Shown here in pieces: positions 33,461-45,853 of a DNA stretch of 64,000 nucleotides. A program made the translations under genes and the position numbers. The DNA is from Citrus sinensis (taxonomy: Eukaryota; Streptophyta; Magnoliopsida; Sapindales; Rutaceae): NCBI RefSeq assembly GCF_022201045.2, contig NC_068558.1, positions 44,419,001-44,483,000 on the forward strand. Direction: 5' to 3'. Below the pieces are notes generated by a model. The model saw only the letters and a program-made list of their open reading frames with translations. It was not told the origin of the DNA and made no database searches. Position 1 is the stretch's first letter, and the number at the start of each line of letters is the position of its first letter.

Positions 33461-36400
33461 CCTGTCAATTAACGGAAGTTGGTGATGATGATGATGAAGA
33501 AGAACCCCCAAAAAAAAAAAATTAAAAATTAGAAATTAGCTAGCTAGAACTAGAAGCTAATGAACATGAAGAGGAGAGAGAGGAGGAACAGCCATTGTTA
33601 GGCTGGTTAAGAGACGGTTTAGGAGAGAGGTTAATGATTGATTATAATGCTTAATAATATTATTGAGGAAGGAGAGAAGTTGTTGATGTGATTGTGCATT
33701 GTGAGGAAGAGAACAAACCTCGGATGCTTGCTTAATCTTAGTTTTATATTGTAACAAGAGCAAGCCAATTAAGTCACCATGCACCCTTTTCATATTTATT
33801 TTCTTCTATATAATATGCTTCTAATTTTTTTTCCCTTTCTAGGTAAAACTTCAATATATCACAAGGCAACTTCTGATACGGTTAATGTATGTTTTAAAAT
33901 CCAGATCTAGAAATTCTCTAAACACAATTATACTAACATAAGCATTGAAGTGCCCTCTACAAATATCTCTTTCAGTCCAATTTGTGAAAATCCTCAAGAA
34001 CATAGAGTTGATATTCAAGATTGCTGTTGAATATGCATAATTTATCATTTATTTATTTCTTAAACACTTGAGTTGGGATCATTGAAGGTTTTTTGAACCT
34101 TCACTTATGAAGATTTTTTGTTAATTTTGGTCAACATGTAGTCAAAAGTTGACATGTTAGCTCTAATGGGTTGCTTCAAAAAAGAAAAAAAAAAGAGAGA
34201 TTTAATTTATATAAATAACATACTTACGTTTATTAGAACCTTTTTCTTTTTAATCAAGGTTGGAACAGATATTAAAATGTGTAGTCAAAAAATATTTTTC
34301 TAATTAATTGTAATGTTGATAATTTAAATTTAAAACTCAAGACGGAATTATAACGGAAATTATAAGAGGTTGATATTACACTGAATCTCTTAAGATTAAC
34401 CAACTCCAAACGCAAGAACGGCATCATTACAACTGGGATCAGGCTACGGTGCAATTGTGGTACCGTGCCACAGTTACATTCAGCCGTTGGATGCACTTAG
34501 ATTGGTGGGGTTCACTGACATCCAACGGCTGGATGAAACTGTGGCACGGTACTACTGTTGCACCATAAGTTTTCCCTTACAACCGACATTAAAATGGCAT
34601 CATTGGGCAGGCAAATGCGATAATAACGTGTTTGAACTGGGTATTTATTTAACCAAATTTTGCTTTGTTTTTTCCATTACTGGAAAATTTTCAATTTAGA
34701 AACTCATTATGGGTTTCTCTTATAATTTGTAGAAGAGGACTCAAAATGTCACGTTGACTGTAAACAATTAAATTGCTATCAAGTATTGGGTAAGAATTTT
34801 ACGATTTACATGACCAGATATCATGGAGATTATTCGCTAATTAATTGGCGCGATTCCCGAAACCTTACATAGAACTTTAATTAACGGATCAAATAAATTC
34901 TTAAAATTTCCTATAATGAAGTACAGGATCCCGTTGGAGTTACCATAGTTGATAATCTAAAATGTTAAATGGCATCATAAATATATATTGATAGGCTCTG
35001 TCATTTATTTGCTAAAAAAGAAAAAAAATATATATATATATATATCAAATCTGAAAATGTAGTAATGATAATATTAGTATACTGAGAATATGTAGTGACG
35101 TATTAAAGATGCATTAGTATACTGAACATGTAGTGACGTATAAAATTTATGCTTATCATAAAGAGCACTAATAAACAGCAGGGGCGCTAATCATAAGCTA
35201 ATCATAATCAACACAAAAATGACGTTGTTTTGTCATGAATTTTTTTTTGTTTGTTTTTGTTTTTATTTTAAGATATCAATTTGCGTTAGTTTTGGTTTCG
35301 AGCTCTTTGTCATGTTCTATCACAACACCCTCTTTATTTACTAATTTTGTCATTTACATTCTGTAATTACGATTATTTGATTCCGAAAAACGCGAAGAAT
35401 ATTCTACGTGCAAAATATGATCAACAAAGGGACTGACTCGCTATCAAAATGTCATCAACTGATTCCTCCGCACATCAAGAGAGAAAGAGAAAATGGATGA
35501 GAATCATCTTCATCTCCAAACAACAATAGAATGGCTTAAAGGAGCATCCATCATCCATGGGCAAGGTCTGCTGGACACCAGTGCCCTTTAGGGTATTCAA
35601 GTCCTAAGAGTCACGTGTCGGATTTTTACGCTGCAGCTCCATCATACCAATTCGCCTTGCCGTAGTTTAATTTTCTCTTTAGTTGATCAATTCTTTCTTA
35701 TATATTCGCTGTCCGATCGTATGAAATATATAGAAACGATTCAAATGAAAATGAAGTTTTTAATTATTTCATTTCCAGGCATCTTTTGACTTCAGTGTTT
35801 CATTTTGCTCCACTGCTAAGATTCAAGTACGCTTGCTAGCTCTAATTCATTTTAAATTATAACTGACATTCAGCATCAGTTTCAACTTTCATGTCATGTT
35901 TACGAAGTCGTGCTACTGCTAGCTACGAATTTTGTAGCTTTGTTGTTATCACTTATCACAACTACAAACTGTCATATAGTAAGTGACGGATCACTTATCT
36001 TACCATATTGCTGGTGTATAATCAATTCGGTGAACTGTCCGAGGGCTGCAACACTAATTTTAGGGTTAGTAATTATATTTCATTACTTGTCAAATCCCAT
36101 TGCTTAATTATCGATCCCATGTACAGTAATTAATCATGTGATACATTGCAAAGTTTTGGTCTTTACTTTTGTTTCTGTCTCAGATGGAGAGATAAAAATA
36201 GTAGGCTTATCCGTAGCTCTCTCTATTCGAATTGCATTTAACAATCTTTGAAACTATACGAAGAGGACATGTAGAAGGAGAATTCAGTCACTGTCTTCCA
36301 CACAAGAATAATACATTTGAATTGGATGCACAGAAAAGCAAAATAAAAGTGCAAAGCCTGCAGGGCGTCTTCTTCAACCCAGATAAATGGGCCCTTAAGA

Positions 36401-37074
36401 TCATCAATCAAGAGAGCAAAACCGCCAAGCAAAATTTGTACATAGATTCAGCTCGAAGGGTGCTGAACCGTCAGCTAGAAACCTGACACACTTGTTCTCA
36501 AGTGTGGTCCTTTGCACATTTGCCTATGCCTAATTCGTTTACGGAATTACACATTGGACATCAACGACTGCAATTGAGCACAGAAACAAAAATGGGGCTA
36601 GTAGTTACCTGGATTTAGTTCGCAACTCATATATCTTATATAAAATTAAAGTCAGGGTGGGGTATATTGACTAAAATGTTTCAAATATTTTAGCATTTCA
36701 AGCATCAGAATTTGTACTTAGGCTCTGACCCAAGCAAAAGAATGATAAACAAGCCAGTTAATAAAAAGAAAATTAACCATTTTTCATATCTGTTTGAGAG
36801 AATACTGGGAACCAAATTAACTTCCTGTTGTATGGTTTATTGTCGACCATTCATACCGTTCTACCAGAAAACTAAGAATACAAGAAGATACTCAGTCTTT
36901 GGATCATAAAACTGAAAAGACAAGAACCAATTTATTACGGTATGAAGGTTAAAACTATTAAAATTGGCGTGATCAGATGCTCAAAATGGCAGCACCTGCA
37001 TTTCAAGATGACGCCAAATGGATCAAAGTTACTGGTTTTGCGATCTCAAAGCAGCTTACTCCCTTTCCTTTTAC
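33461..37074. other. intergenic, AT-rich, one short MITE
   Basis: 5' flank of GATL and 3' flank of the thioesterase. It contains the MITE at 34435-34576 and TA-rich runs near 35025. Short frames around 35910 and 36232 lack ATG starts or recognisable motifs. Confidence 0.55.
34435..34576. mobile_element. 142-bp MITE with long inverted repeats and 8-bp target duplication
   Basis: Arms of about 58 bp: the left contains ggtaccgtgccacagtta and cagccgttggatg, and the right contains their inverted counterparts catccaacggctg and actgtggcacggtac. The ends are GGG...CCC. Flanks are ttacaact (34427-34434) and ttacaacc (34577-34584), 7 of 8 identical. An 8-bp duplication fits hAT or Mutator. The same family recurs at 38411-38551. 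Confidence 0.8.
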
Positions 37075-38206
37075 TTATAATTTTGAAGTCATCCAATTCT
37101 TACCCAATGCAATTAGTTCTCCGTTACCTTTTCTTTTGACCTCCACTAGCACGGATGTTAGCTTTCCCCTGCTGCCCACAACCTTTGCTTCTATTTCAAC
37201 TTCTTCCTGCCATTAATTCATATTTGCCATTACTCATTAACTTCTCATTTCACCAACACAAACACACAATTACTATAACATTTTATTTGAGTAAAAACAC
37301 CGTGAAAAATTAAGAAATTCTTATTTCTTGAGGATTCTATGCAGTTCTGGATTGGATACCTGATTCACAAAAATTAAGTCATTTTGCTCAAAAAAAAAAA
37401 AGAAGCATTTTTCAGAAACTAATAATCCATATTAGGAATGAAAATGGATAGAGCAATGAGAAACATCACAAAATTTTATTTCAAATAATGTGATATGGAC
37501 GTGTTGTTAATTAAGCAATTGATAATTTTTAATTATTTTCAAATTAATTAATTAATTTTAACAGCCCGGATGACTAAATATATATTTAACGTGTCAAAAA
37601 CGTTCAACATTATAAGGGTGATTTAGTAGTTTTAAAGGAATCAGTGATCGTCATGGACGTATTTATTACAAATATACAAAATATATATTTAATCGAAGGG
37701 GGAAAAAAACCTCAAGGACGCAGATGTAATTGTTGCAAAAATGGGAAAAAAAAAGTTAGAAAAGTACTTGAATCTTAGCAGAGTAGTACAAAGAAATGGT
37801 CAAGTCAACGGAAGCCTTGGATTTGCCGGTGAAGGAATTGACGGTGAGCGCCCCCAAGCCGTCGATTAAAGTTGCAATCGCTCCGGCATGCCAATTTCCA
37901 TCTTGATCCTACAAACAAACACACAAAGAGAGAAACTGACGTTAAAATCACAGGCTTCAACAGAAACAGAACAAAAGAGAAAATGTCAACAAAACTTTTC
38001 TTCTTCTGGTAATTAAAATTAAAAAAATTTACAGCTGCGTGGATTGGTATGACGAAATAGCAGCGCAGAAAGCCCGTTCGTAACTCCACGGCTTGAATAC
38101 CCTGAAAAGTTATAGCCTCCAGCTCCGAACACTCGACGCCCTTTGATGTTCTTTCCAGCATTTTTATTGATGCTTGCAGGGCATCGTCATCTTCTTTCAT
38201 TCTCAT
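37075..38206 (-). CDS. Acyl-CoA thioesterase 13-like hotdog protein
   Basis: Three exons, all phase 0: 38206-38033, 37908-37768, 37206-37075; 148 residues. Exon 1 encodes MRMKEDDDALQ and a helix, then the first strands (LRCYFVIPIHAA). Exon 2 opens DQDGNWHAGAIATLIDGLG, the hotdog helix with the conserved Asn, His and Gly of PaaI/ACOT13 thioesterases. Exon 3 completes the fold (EEVEIEAKVVGSRGKLTSV, ending MTSKL). Length and order match the small single-hotdog family, which hydrolyses acyl-CoA or related thioesters; these usually form tetramers. The natural substrate cannot be told from the sequence. No targeting peptide is evident. Confidence 0.88.
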
Positions 38207-38365
38207 ATTGTTCTATCTTACTGGTTTTGCTTTGTGATTGGTTCAATTTAATATATATATATATTAATTTTTTGGTTTGAATCTTAAAATATTCGAAAAG
38301 TCAATCAAAGTTTTAAAACAGTGGAATTTAAGTGATTTAAAATTTTAAAATTTTAAAATTCTGCA

Positions 38366-38378
<13 letters not shown>

Positions 38379-38409
<31 letters not shown>
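38379..38409. repeat. (TA)n microsatellite, interrupted by a MITE
   Basis: About 30 bp of alternating TA ends at the left edge of the MITE at 38411; a further atatatatata stretch resumes at 38552, so the MITE appears to have landed in the repeat. Confidence 0.85.
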
Positions 38410-38410
<1 letters not shown>

Positions 38411-38411
<1 letters not shown>

Positions 38412-38551
38412 GGTCCAGCTATGGTACCATAGTGGTATCATTCCTCAGATAGATCTAGCCATTGGATCCCGCTCTAGTGACCACTGTGGACTGAATCCAA
38501 TGGTTGGATCCAGTTGTAGTATGGTACCACTGTAGTACCATAATTTTACCC
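38411..38551. mobile_element. 141-bp MITE, same family as 34435-34576
   Basis: Ends are GGG...CCC, with inverted arms carrying atggtaccatagtggta and agccattggatcc on the left and their inverted counterparts (ccaatggttggatc, ggtaccactgtagtacca) on the right. Size and arm layout match the MITE at 34435-34576. The flanks are TA repeat, so the target duplication cannot be read. Confidence 0.75.
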
Positions 38552-38712
38552 ATATATATATAGTAGTTTTTAGGTTGGAAATATTAAAATACAGAAAAAG
38601 TATGAGAAAGTTTTAAAATTGCTGGGTTTTAAAAGTTTAAAACTTAAAGCGCTTAAATCGTAAGATTTATGCATTTTTCCGGACGATCCCACACTTTAAA
38701 ATTTTGAATTAG

Positions 38713-38715
<3 letters not shown>

Positions 38716-38797
<82 letters not shown>
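38716..38797. repeat. compound (TA)n-(ATA)n microsatellite
   Basis: About 28 bp of alternating TA followed by about 54 bp of ATA trinucleotides. Confidence 0.95.
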
Positions 38798-39806
38798 CAT
38801 TCTCAACGCCTACATTTTTTTTAATGCGGATATATTTTTAGACATTTCAGTTTAAAAAAGAGTTAGTTATTGAATGAATTATAAAATCGTGCTGTTTTAA
38901 AGAATTAAAAACTAACTCTCTTAAGTCCCGTGATTTTAAAGTGTGTCAGTATACAAAATAAATGAGGTCGCTACACTAAAAAATGATTATATATATATAC
39001 ATGCCAAAGTTTCAACCATTCTACCATCAAGCTTTGGTTAATGTTTTCAACCGATTTTGGGGTAGGAAAATCCAGAATCTATTTTAAATAATGAATTTAT
39101 ATTTTTGGGGGAAATGGGGTACCTCACTGATTTGTTGTGTGCGGTGCGGTGTATCTGAAATTCGGAGGAGGTGAGAAGGGGAGAGAGAGTGGTAACAATG
39201 GTGAAAGGTCAGAAACAAGAGATGTGTCCTTCAAAATGAGCTTCACGCCTGCAAAACAGTGAAATTGAGGTCAGAGGTGAAGCCGGGGTACCCCGGCGTT
39301 CACACTCCGACGCTCAAGTTAGCAAACTCAAGCTTTTATGGCAAATAGAGCTAGCTAGCCCTCTGTAAATTAGAGTTTAAGGTTGAAGAGAACCTATTTT
39401 TTGGAGTGTGAGTGTTCATGGTGAGTGAGAACATGAAGGAGAATGAAACCTAGGTACCTTTATATATGGAGCACCTCAGCTGCCATGTGGTGTACCATTT
39501 TTGGCTAACGTCCTTTTACCTCTTTATAATTTTTGGGCCGTTATCTGCATGTTCGCGGCGTATCTTATCTTTTGGAAACATGGCGCGCGCTGGAGAGTAG
39601 TCCAGGGTACCTCTGCAGTAGCTGTCGGGTAGGCGGTTGGGGACCACTGTCCTTCACTTTTGGCAGAGGTGGCAGGCGGCTGTCTCTCCTTTTAGCACGT
39701 CGTTTTTTATTCCTAATCTTGACAAAATCAAATAATATCTTTAAGGAGGTGGAGACGTTTCTCATGGCAGATATTTTCGGAGGATTCTCTTGCATCTGTT
39801 CTGTCG

Positions 39807-40003
39807 GGTACCTCGAGTTACGTGGTGTACCTCTAATTGTACGAGGTACCTCTATTTGTGTGGGGTACCTCTGTTTATATATGGGGTACCTCTATTTATA
39901 CATGGGGTACCTCTATTTGTGTGGGGTACCTCTAATTATACGGGATACCTCAAATCACGCCGGGCACCTCAGATTGTGCGGGGTACCTCAGATTGTGCTG
40001 GAA
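39807..40003. repeat. GGTACC minisatellite, ten units of 19 or 21 bp
   Basis: The TACCT core recurs at 39809, 39828, 39847, 39866, 39887, 39908, 39927, 39946, 39965 (as CACCT) and 39984. Seven spacings are 19 bp and two, in the middle, are 21 bp. Most units read GGGGTACCTCTATTTGTGT or close variants. The odd unit length rules out an in-frame protein repeat, although an open frame passes through. Confidence 0.85.
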
Positions 40004-40744
40004 TCATTCAATTAGTTGACACGTGGCGCTCTATTGACTTTCCTATTTTTCCCTTAAACAGTTAATATTCACGATTTATATTGTCATGAGGAAACAACAT
40101 TAAAATACATATAAAGATTTATCACAATGCAAATGACGCACTAAATTGAGAATATAATTAATTTACCAAGAGAAATACACAGAGAAAGAAAGCAAAGAAA
40201 GAGATGAATATAGTCTTCAACAAAAGTCAAGTCGACCACAGAATTAAGTGATAATGCCTACAAAATAAACAGAGTCAATGAAAACACACAGGCTCAAGTT
40301 AGAAAAATATGGGAACGTTTGAGAGAGAAATTTTAAAGAAAGAGAGAGAGAAGAAAAATTGCAAACTCTTTTAAAGAAAGAGAGAAAAATACTAAAATAG
40401 CCTCGTTCCAAAGCTAGCCTTACCCACCCATTACACATGTTGTCTAGGCATTAGTCTCATATTTCTTATACACGAACCATTTAGGCATCGAATGCTTGAC
40501 TACTTAGATAACCATGTTGGATTGTTCTTTAATGGCACATCGACTAGTCACTCTCGTTCCAAGACCTCGATCCGACGCCAACTAACACTGCACCCTAATA
40601 GCTAAGCATTGCTCTAGATCTAGCAATTTATGTCTAGCTTTGGAACTAACATGGATATGTATTTAATGTGGGCAGTGGTTGATATTCTCTTGTTGAGATA
40701 TTCCCTTAGTCACATGTGGAGATGACATCTAGCGGACTAGCACT

Positions 40745-41030
40745 TGTAATGATAAAGTGATGTCGAGATGATAACTTTGTCGCAATAAGACAGCACAAAT
40801 AAGGTGCGTTGCTCTAAATGCTGTGGTGCCGAGGTGACACCTTTGTGGCAAGGAGATGGCGCAGGTGCTTTGCTCTTACACTTGGTGACAACTTTGTGGC
40901 ATCGAGGCGGCCTCAACAAGGCACTTTGCTCCTACACTTGGTGTTGAGGTAACATTTTCATGGCAAAGAGGTTATGTCAATAATAAATGTTGCTCCTAAC
41001 ACAACAATGATGCCGAGATGGTATTGTTGG
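40745..41030. repeat. Diverged tandem repeat of about 60-66 bp
   Basis: Recurring elements such as gtgccgaggtgacacctttg, ctttgtggca and ttgctcctacacttggtg appear four to five times at about 60-66 bp spacing. Units differ considerably, so the array is old. Confidence 0.6.
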
Positions 41031-41610
41031 CACCAAAATGACATCTTACTTAAACGTTGAATAATGATCCTCTTTCTTAACATTGATTTGAGCGTATTAT
41101 GTTACCTAGTTGGTTGATCTTGGTTTGCTTGGTTGTGATCTTGTTTTGGTCTTGATTTTTATATGATCTTGGTGTGCTTGGATATGGCATGTGCAGCTTC
41201 AAGCTTGGACCACGGCAGCAACTTGTAGATTTGGATCAAGCTCCGATCTGAGCAGCAAGGATTGGTCATGTCTAATCAAGTTGTATGATCTTATCTATCT
41301 CTCAAGCATGTGTTTGAACGAATACATTAGATAATGGTTTTAGGCTTAATTCAGCAGTTTAATTAAGGTAATTATTTTGGTTCCTTGCTAGCAAAGATTC
41401 TGAATCATGCCAGAAATGAAAGAATCTAGAAAATTGGGGCCCGGCTAGGGAGCTTACTCATATTTCCTCCTTCTAATACCGCTGCCATCTGCCCAAACGT
41501 TGCAAGGTAAAATCGCTGTCATACTGGCTGCAAAAACCATATTTATTGAGATATACTATTATGCAATACAATCTTAATATATTCGCCATTTTTTTTTCTC
41601 ATTTCCTGGG

Positions 41611-41670
41611 GGCATAGTATCACATCCTTGTTTCCATGGGGGCATAATATCACATCCTTGTTTCCATGGG
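41611..41670. repeat. 30-bp direct duplication
   Basis: Two adjacent 30-bp units beginning ggcatagtat and ggcataatat, both continuing cacatccttgtttccatggg; they differ at one base. Confidence 0.9.
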
Positions 41671-41794
41671 GGCCCTTAGCAGTAAAATAAGTCCAAAACA
41701 CTGAAGATAGTCTATAAATATGCATGAAAAGAAGCCTTCCGCCGAGTAGTCAGGCTTGTTTGTTTTTTTTTTTTTTTGATGAATGGAAATTTCA

Positions 41795-44700
41795 TTAAAC
41801 AAGAGGATCAGTCAACAAAGGACATAACCATAGAGGTGGAACAACCCTCCACTCTCTAGGACCTGACATAGAACCCCCCACCCTAACTACATTGTGGGCA
41901 GCGGCGTTCGCAGATCGACGCACAAAAGAGAATCTCACTTCTCCAATTACTTGAGCTATAGCTCTACAATCCGCAATAAGTAAACCAAAACCATTAGAAC
42001 TAGCTGATGGAGAAAGTAAAGCAGAATACACATTTAAGCAATCTGTCTCAATAATAATTTTAGATAACTGCATAAGCTTTATCCAACTAAACGCTTCTCG
42101 GACAGCCAACGCTTCAGCCTCGCGAGGGTGAAAAGAACCAGGAAAACTCTGACACTTTGCTGCAATAAAATCACCACCAGAGTCTCTAATCACCCCTCCA
42201 AAGCTGACTCTCCCCTGAGATCTAGATACCCCTGCATCCACATTACACTTCAGCCAACCTACAGGAGGCTTGCCCCAACACATCGAGCCGTGACCCAACG
42301 GAATATCCTCTGCAATAGTGAAAGTTCTCCTTTTAGCCTCTTGCCATTGGAAAAGACAATGACCAGCAGCATTTACTAGACTTTGAGCTTGGCTACCATG
42401 ATTATTCCACACCTTATCATTCCAATTAAACCAAAGCCTCCAACACAACATCACAGCTAAATTACAATCGTCTTTACAGCAGCGGGTAAATACTTGCTCA
42501 AACCAATCAAACAAAGAAGAACAGCTCCCAAAAGTGCCAATAGAAGACAACACCCAGCAAGATTGAGCAAACAAACACTCCACTAAACAATGTAACACAG
42601 ACTCATTTTCAGCATTACAGATGGGGCAAATTGGGGATACCTCAACCTTTCGAGGCCGCAAGTTATCCACTGTTGGTAATACATTCATCAATGCACGCCA
42701 AAAGAAATGTTTAACCTTACCTGGAACCTCCAGCCCCCATAAGCGTTTCCACACCCTACTGCTTGTCACATTAGCTTCAGAATTCAGTAGATTATAGCAA
42801 CTTCTAACTGTAAATTGCCCTTTAGGATCTGCAAGCCAATACCAGCAATCGTCATCTTGTCTAACACTGAGAGGCACCTGCAAAATGAGGGCAGCGTCCC
42901 TTGAATTGAAGACATCCGCAATCAAATCATAATCCCACCTCCGTTGCCCTGGCACCATAAGACTATCCACAGTCGCTGTTGCAAGACTCTCATCCAGCTC
43001 CGATGTGATAAAGCCATTGTTTGCATCAGGAAGCCAGGGGTCCTTAGAAAGCTGAACCTGCTGCCCATTCCCAATTCGTATGCGACTACCATTTACTACT
43101 ACATCCTTGGCAGCCATAATTGACCTCCATGTATAACTGGGGTTAAAACCAACAGAAGCATCAACAAAAGAAACCTTAGGATAATATCGGGCCTTGAGGA
43201 TCCTTGCTACAAGAGAAAGCGGATTAGTCATAAGTCTCCAACATTGTTTCCCAAGCATGGCTATATTAAAGTCATGTATTCTTTTGAAACCAATACCCCC
43301 AACAGATTTTGGCTTACACATTTTGTCCCATCGAAGCCAATGAATACCTTTACCTCCAGTCCTCGTAGATCCCCACCAATATGAATTCATCATAATCTCC
43401 AGATCGTTACACAAGTCCAGAGGCAGTAAGTATATGTTCATAGCATAATTTGGAACAGCCTGGGCTACTGTTTTCAGCATGATTTCCTTTCCCGCCCTAC
43501 TCAAAAATTTCTGACTCCACCCTTGAAGCCGCTGCCAGACTTTCTCTTTAATAAAATTAAATACCACGCTCTTCTTCCTGCCGATCTGTGAGGGCAGCCC
43601 CAAATAAGTTCCGTGATTGTCTGTGGCAGGAACTTCCAGAATGCCACACACCTGGCGTATAGACTCCTCGCCCATATTTGCACTGAAAGAGATTGAAGAT
43701 TTATTCAAATTCACCTTCTGTCCCGAAGCAGCACCATAAACAGCCAATATACTTTTCATAATTCTGGCTTCATTGTGTTGAGCTTTAAAGAAAAGGAAGC
43801 AGTCATCAGCAAAAAATAAGTGGGATACCGCAGGGGCCCTCCTGGCGACTTTGACTCCATGAATTAATCCTGCCCTTTCACGATTTCGAATTAAAGAGCT
43901 TAGCCCCTCAGCACAAATGATGAATAAGTAGGGCGATAATGGATCCCCTTGGCGGAGACCTCTACTTGGAACAATTGGACCCACTTCTACCCCATTTCTA
44001 AGCACCTTGTATCTCACAGTAGAAACACACATCATAACAAGCTCGACCCAACCCTCATCAAAACCCATCCGCAACATCATGAGCTTTAAGAAACTCCACT
44101 CAACTCGATCATACGCTTTAGACATGTCAATCTTAAGCGCAGCTGTCCCAGCCTTTCCTTGTTTTTTCCTCTTTAAGTAATGAATAATTTCAGTTGATAT
44201 AAGAATGTTGTCGGTGATTGCTCTGCCCGGAACAAATGCACTCTGGGAATCTGAAATAATTTCACCAAGAACAAGCTTCATTCTGTTTGCAAGCATTTTG
44301 GCAACAATTTTATATAATACATTACATAATGCAATGGGACGCATATCTGTCAGTTGCTCAGGCTGCGTATGCTTAGGAATCAATACAATCAAAGTGTCAT
44401 TAAATTTTTCTGGGAAAGCTCGATTCGTGATATAACTAAGACAAGCTTCAGTAACATCCTTCCCCACTACATGCCAAAATTTCTGATAAAATGCTGGGTT
44501 CATGCCATCCGGTCCCGGGGATTTGTCTGGATGCATACTAAATAAGGCCTCTTTAACATCTAGAGTCGTGAAAGGTTCTAACAATAATTGGTTATGTAGT
44601 GCAGTGATACTAGCCTCAACACAAGCTAATACTGGTTCACATATACAACTCTCCGAAGAAAATAAAGTTTGAAAATATTCAACAATCAAAGCATCAATCT

Positions 44701-45853
44701 CAGAAGGGCGTGAATACCACATACCCTGTTGATTCCGCAACTTATCAATCATGTTTTTCTTCTTTTTCTTGGAGGCTGTAGTATGGAAAAACCGAGAGTT
44801 CATATCCCCCTCTTTAAGCCAAAAAGACTTGGCTCTCTGTTTCCAATATACTTCATGGCTGTGAAGTAATTCATTGTACTACTTCTTGACTTCTGTAAAA
44901 GCTTCCAGCCCTTCTTGATATCTCCTTCCACGCAGAATTGCCATCTGTTGTTTGCAGTCCACAATACGCTTGCGGAAATCCCGAAATAACTTTCCCCCCC
45001 AGATCCATAAATCCCCTCCACATACAGCTAATTTATGCTGAATTGGAAAACCAGCAGAAGAGCTCCAACTTCTTTGAACAACAGCCTCACAATCTGATTC
45101 TCGAAGCCACACATTTTCAAACCTAAACCGTGTGTGACGATGAATGAAGCCCGAGGGATTCTGGTCCACGAAAATGGGTAAGTGATCAGAACAAGTTGCC
45201 TCCAAACTCCAGACCTTTGCTTGCGGGAATAAATTACACCAGGCCGTATTTGCAAGAGCCCTATCTAACCGCTCCTCAACCCACTCCTCTGCACCACGCG
45301 ACCTCTCCCAAGTGAATGGGTAACCCGCCATCCCCAAATCCACCAAACCAGCATCAGCCACAGCCTCACGAAAGCCACGCAACTTCCAATTGGGCTGAGC
45401 TCGACGCCCTCTTTTCTCATAATTAAAAAGTAAGTCGTTGAAATCCCCTAAGCAAATCCATGGCAGAGATGAAATGGTAGTAAGGTAACGAAGAAGATCC
45501 TAAGACTCACGTCTTCGAGCTGACTCTGGATACCCATAGTAACCTGTCAAACGCCAGTGACCCATACCCGCTCCTCTTATTTCGATATCCACAAAATTCT
45601 TTGCATATTTGATTAGGTGAGCTTCGTATTTGCCATCCCATAGTAAGGCCAATCCTCCACTACGGCCCACCCGATCCACCACAAACATATTTTCGAAATC
45701 CAATTTATTTTTAAGAAACTCCAATTGATTTCTATAGCAGAGAGTTTCCATAAGAAAGACAAAAGAAGGTTTTTTGTGCTTGACCAAATCTGTGAGAACC
45801 TGAACTGTCCGTGGTTGGCCCAGCCCACGGCAGTTCCAGCTAAGGATACTCAT
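41795..45853 (-). pseudogene. LINE ORF2 with two internal stop codons
   Basis: 1353 codons in one frame, broken only by TAG near 45500 (where the related LINE has Trp, in RRDSWELL) and TAG near 44879 (related element: Cys before YNELL). In order: endonuclease (MSILSWNCRGL at the start, SDHLPIF), reverse transcriptase (KSPGPDGMNP, GLRQGDPLSPYLF, FADD in HLFFADDCFLFF), zf-RVT (CPICNAENESVLHCLVEC) and RNase H (KCNVDAGVSRSQ, EAEALAVREA, IIETDCLN). The ATG overlaps the ORF1 stop as ATGA. The stops should prevent full-length protein unless read through. The region 41795-44803 alone is an uninterrupted 1002-residue frame. Confidence 0.93.

Larger units (their letters stand above)
38207..41764. other. 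intergenic, repeat-rich
   Basis: It contains TA and ATA microsatellites, a MITE at 38411-38551, a minisatellite at 39807-40003 and diverged tandem repeats at about 40745-41030. The stretch 39250-40080 is GC-richer than its surroundings and may be the remains of a mobile element, but I found no protein-coding remnant or paired ends. Confidence 0.6.

Noticed and set aside
35910..36107. Short frame resembling a secreted Cys-containing peptide
   Set aside because: It starts at GTG with no upstream ATG in frame; the hydrophobic character follows from composition.
36232..36486. 84-residue frame on plus strand and a 64-residue frame opposite
   Set aside because: No ATG start for the plus frame, no recognisable motif, no splice partners; could be a decayed exon but cannot be supported.
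39533..40015. 160-residue open frame with YLYLYMGY repeats
   Set aside because: It is the minisatellite read through; unit length 19 bp changes frame between units, the start is a GTG-type codon and no domain is visible.
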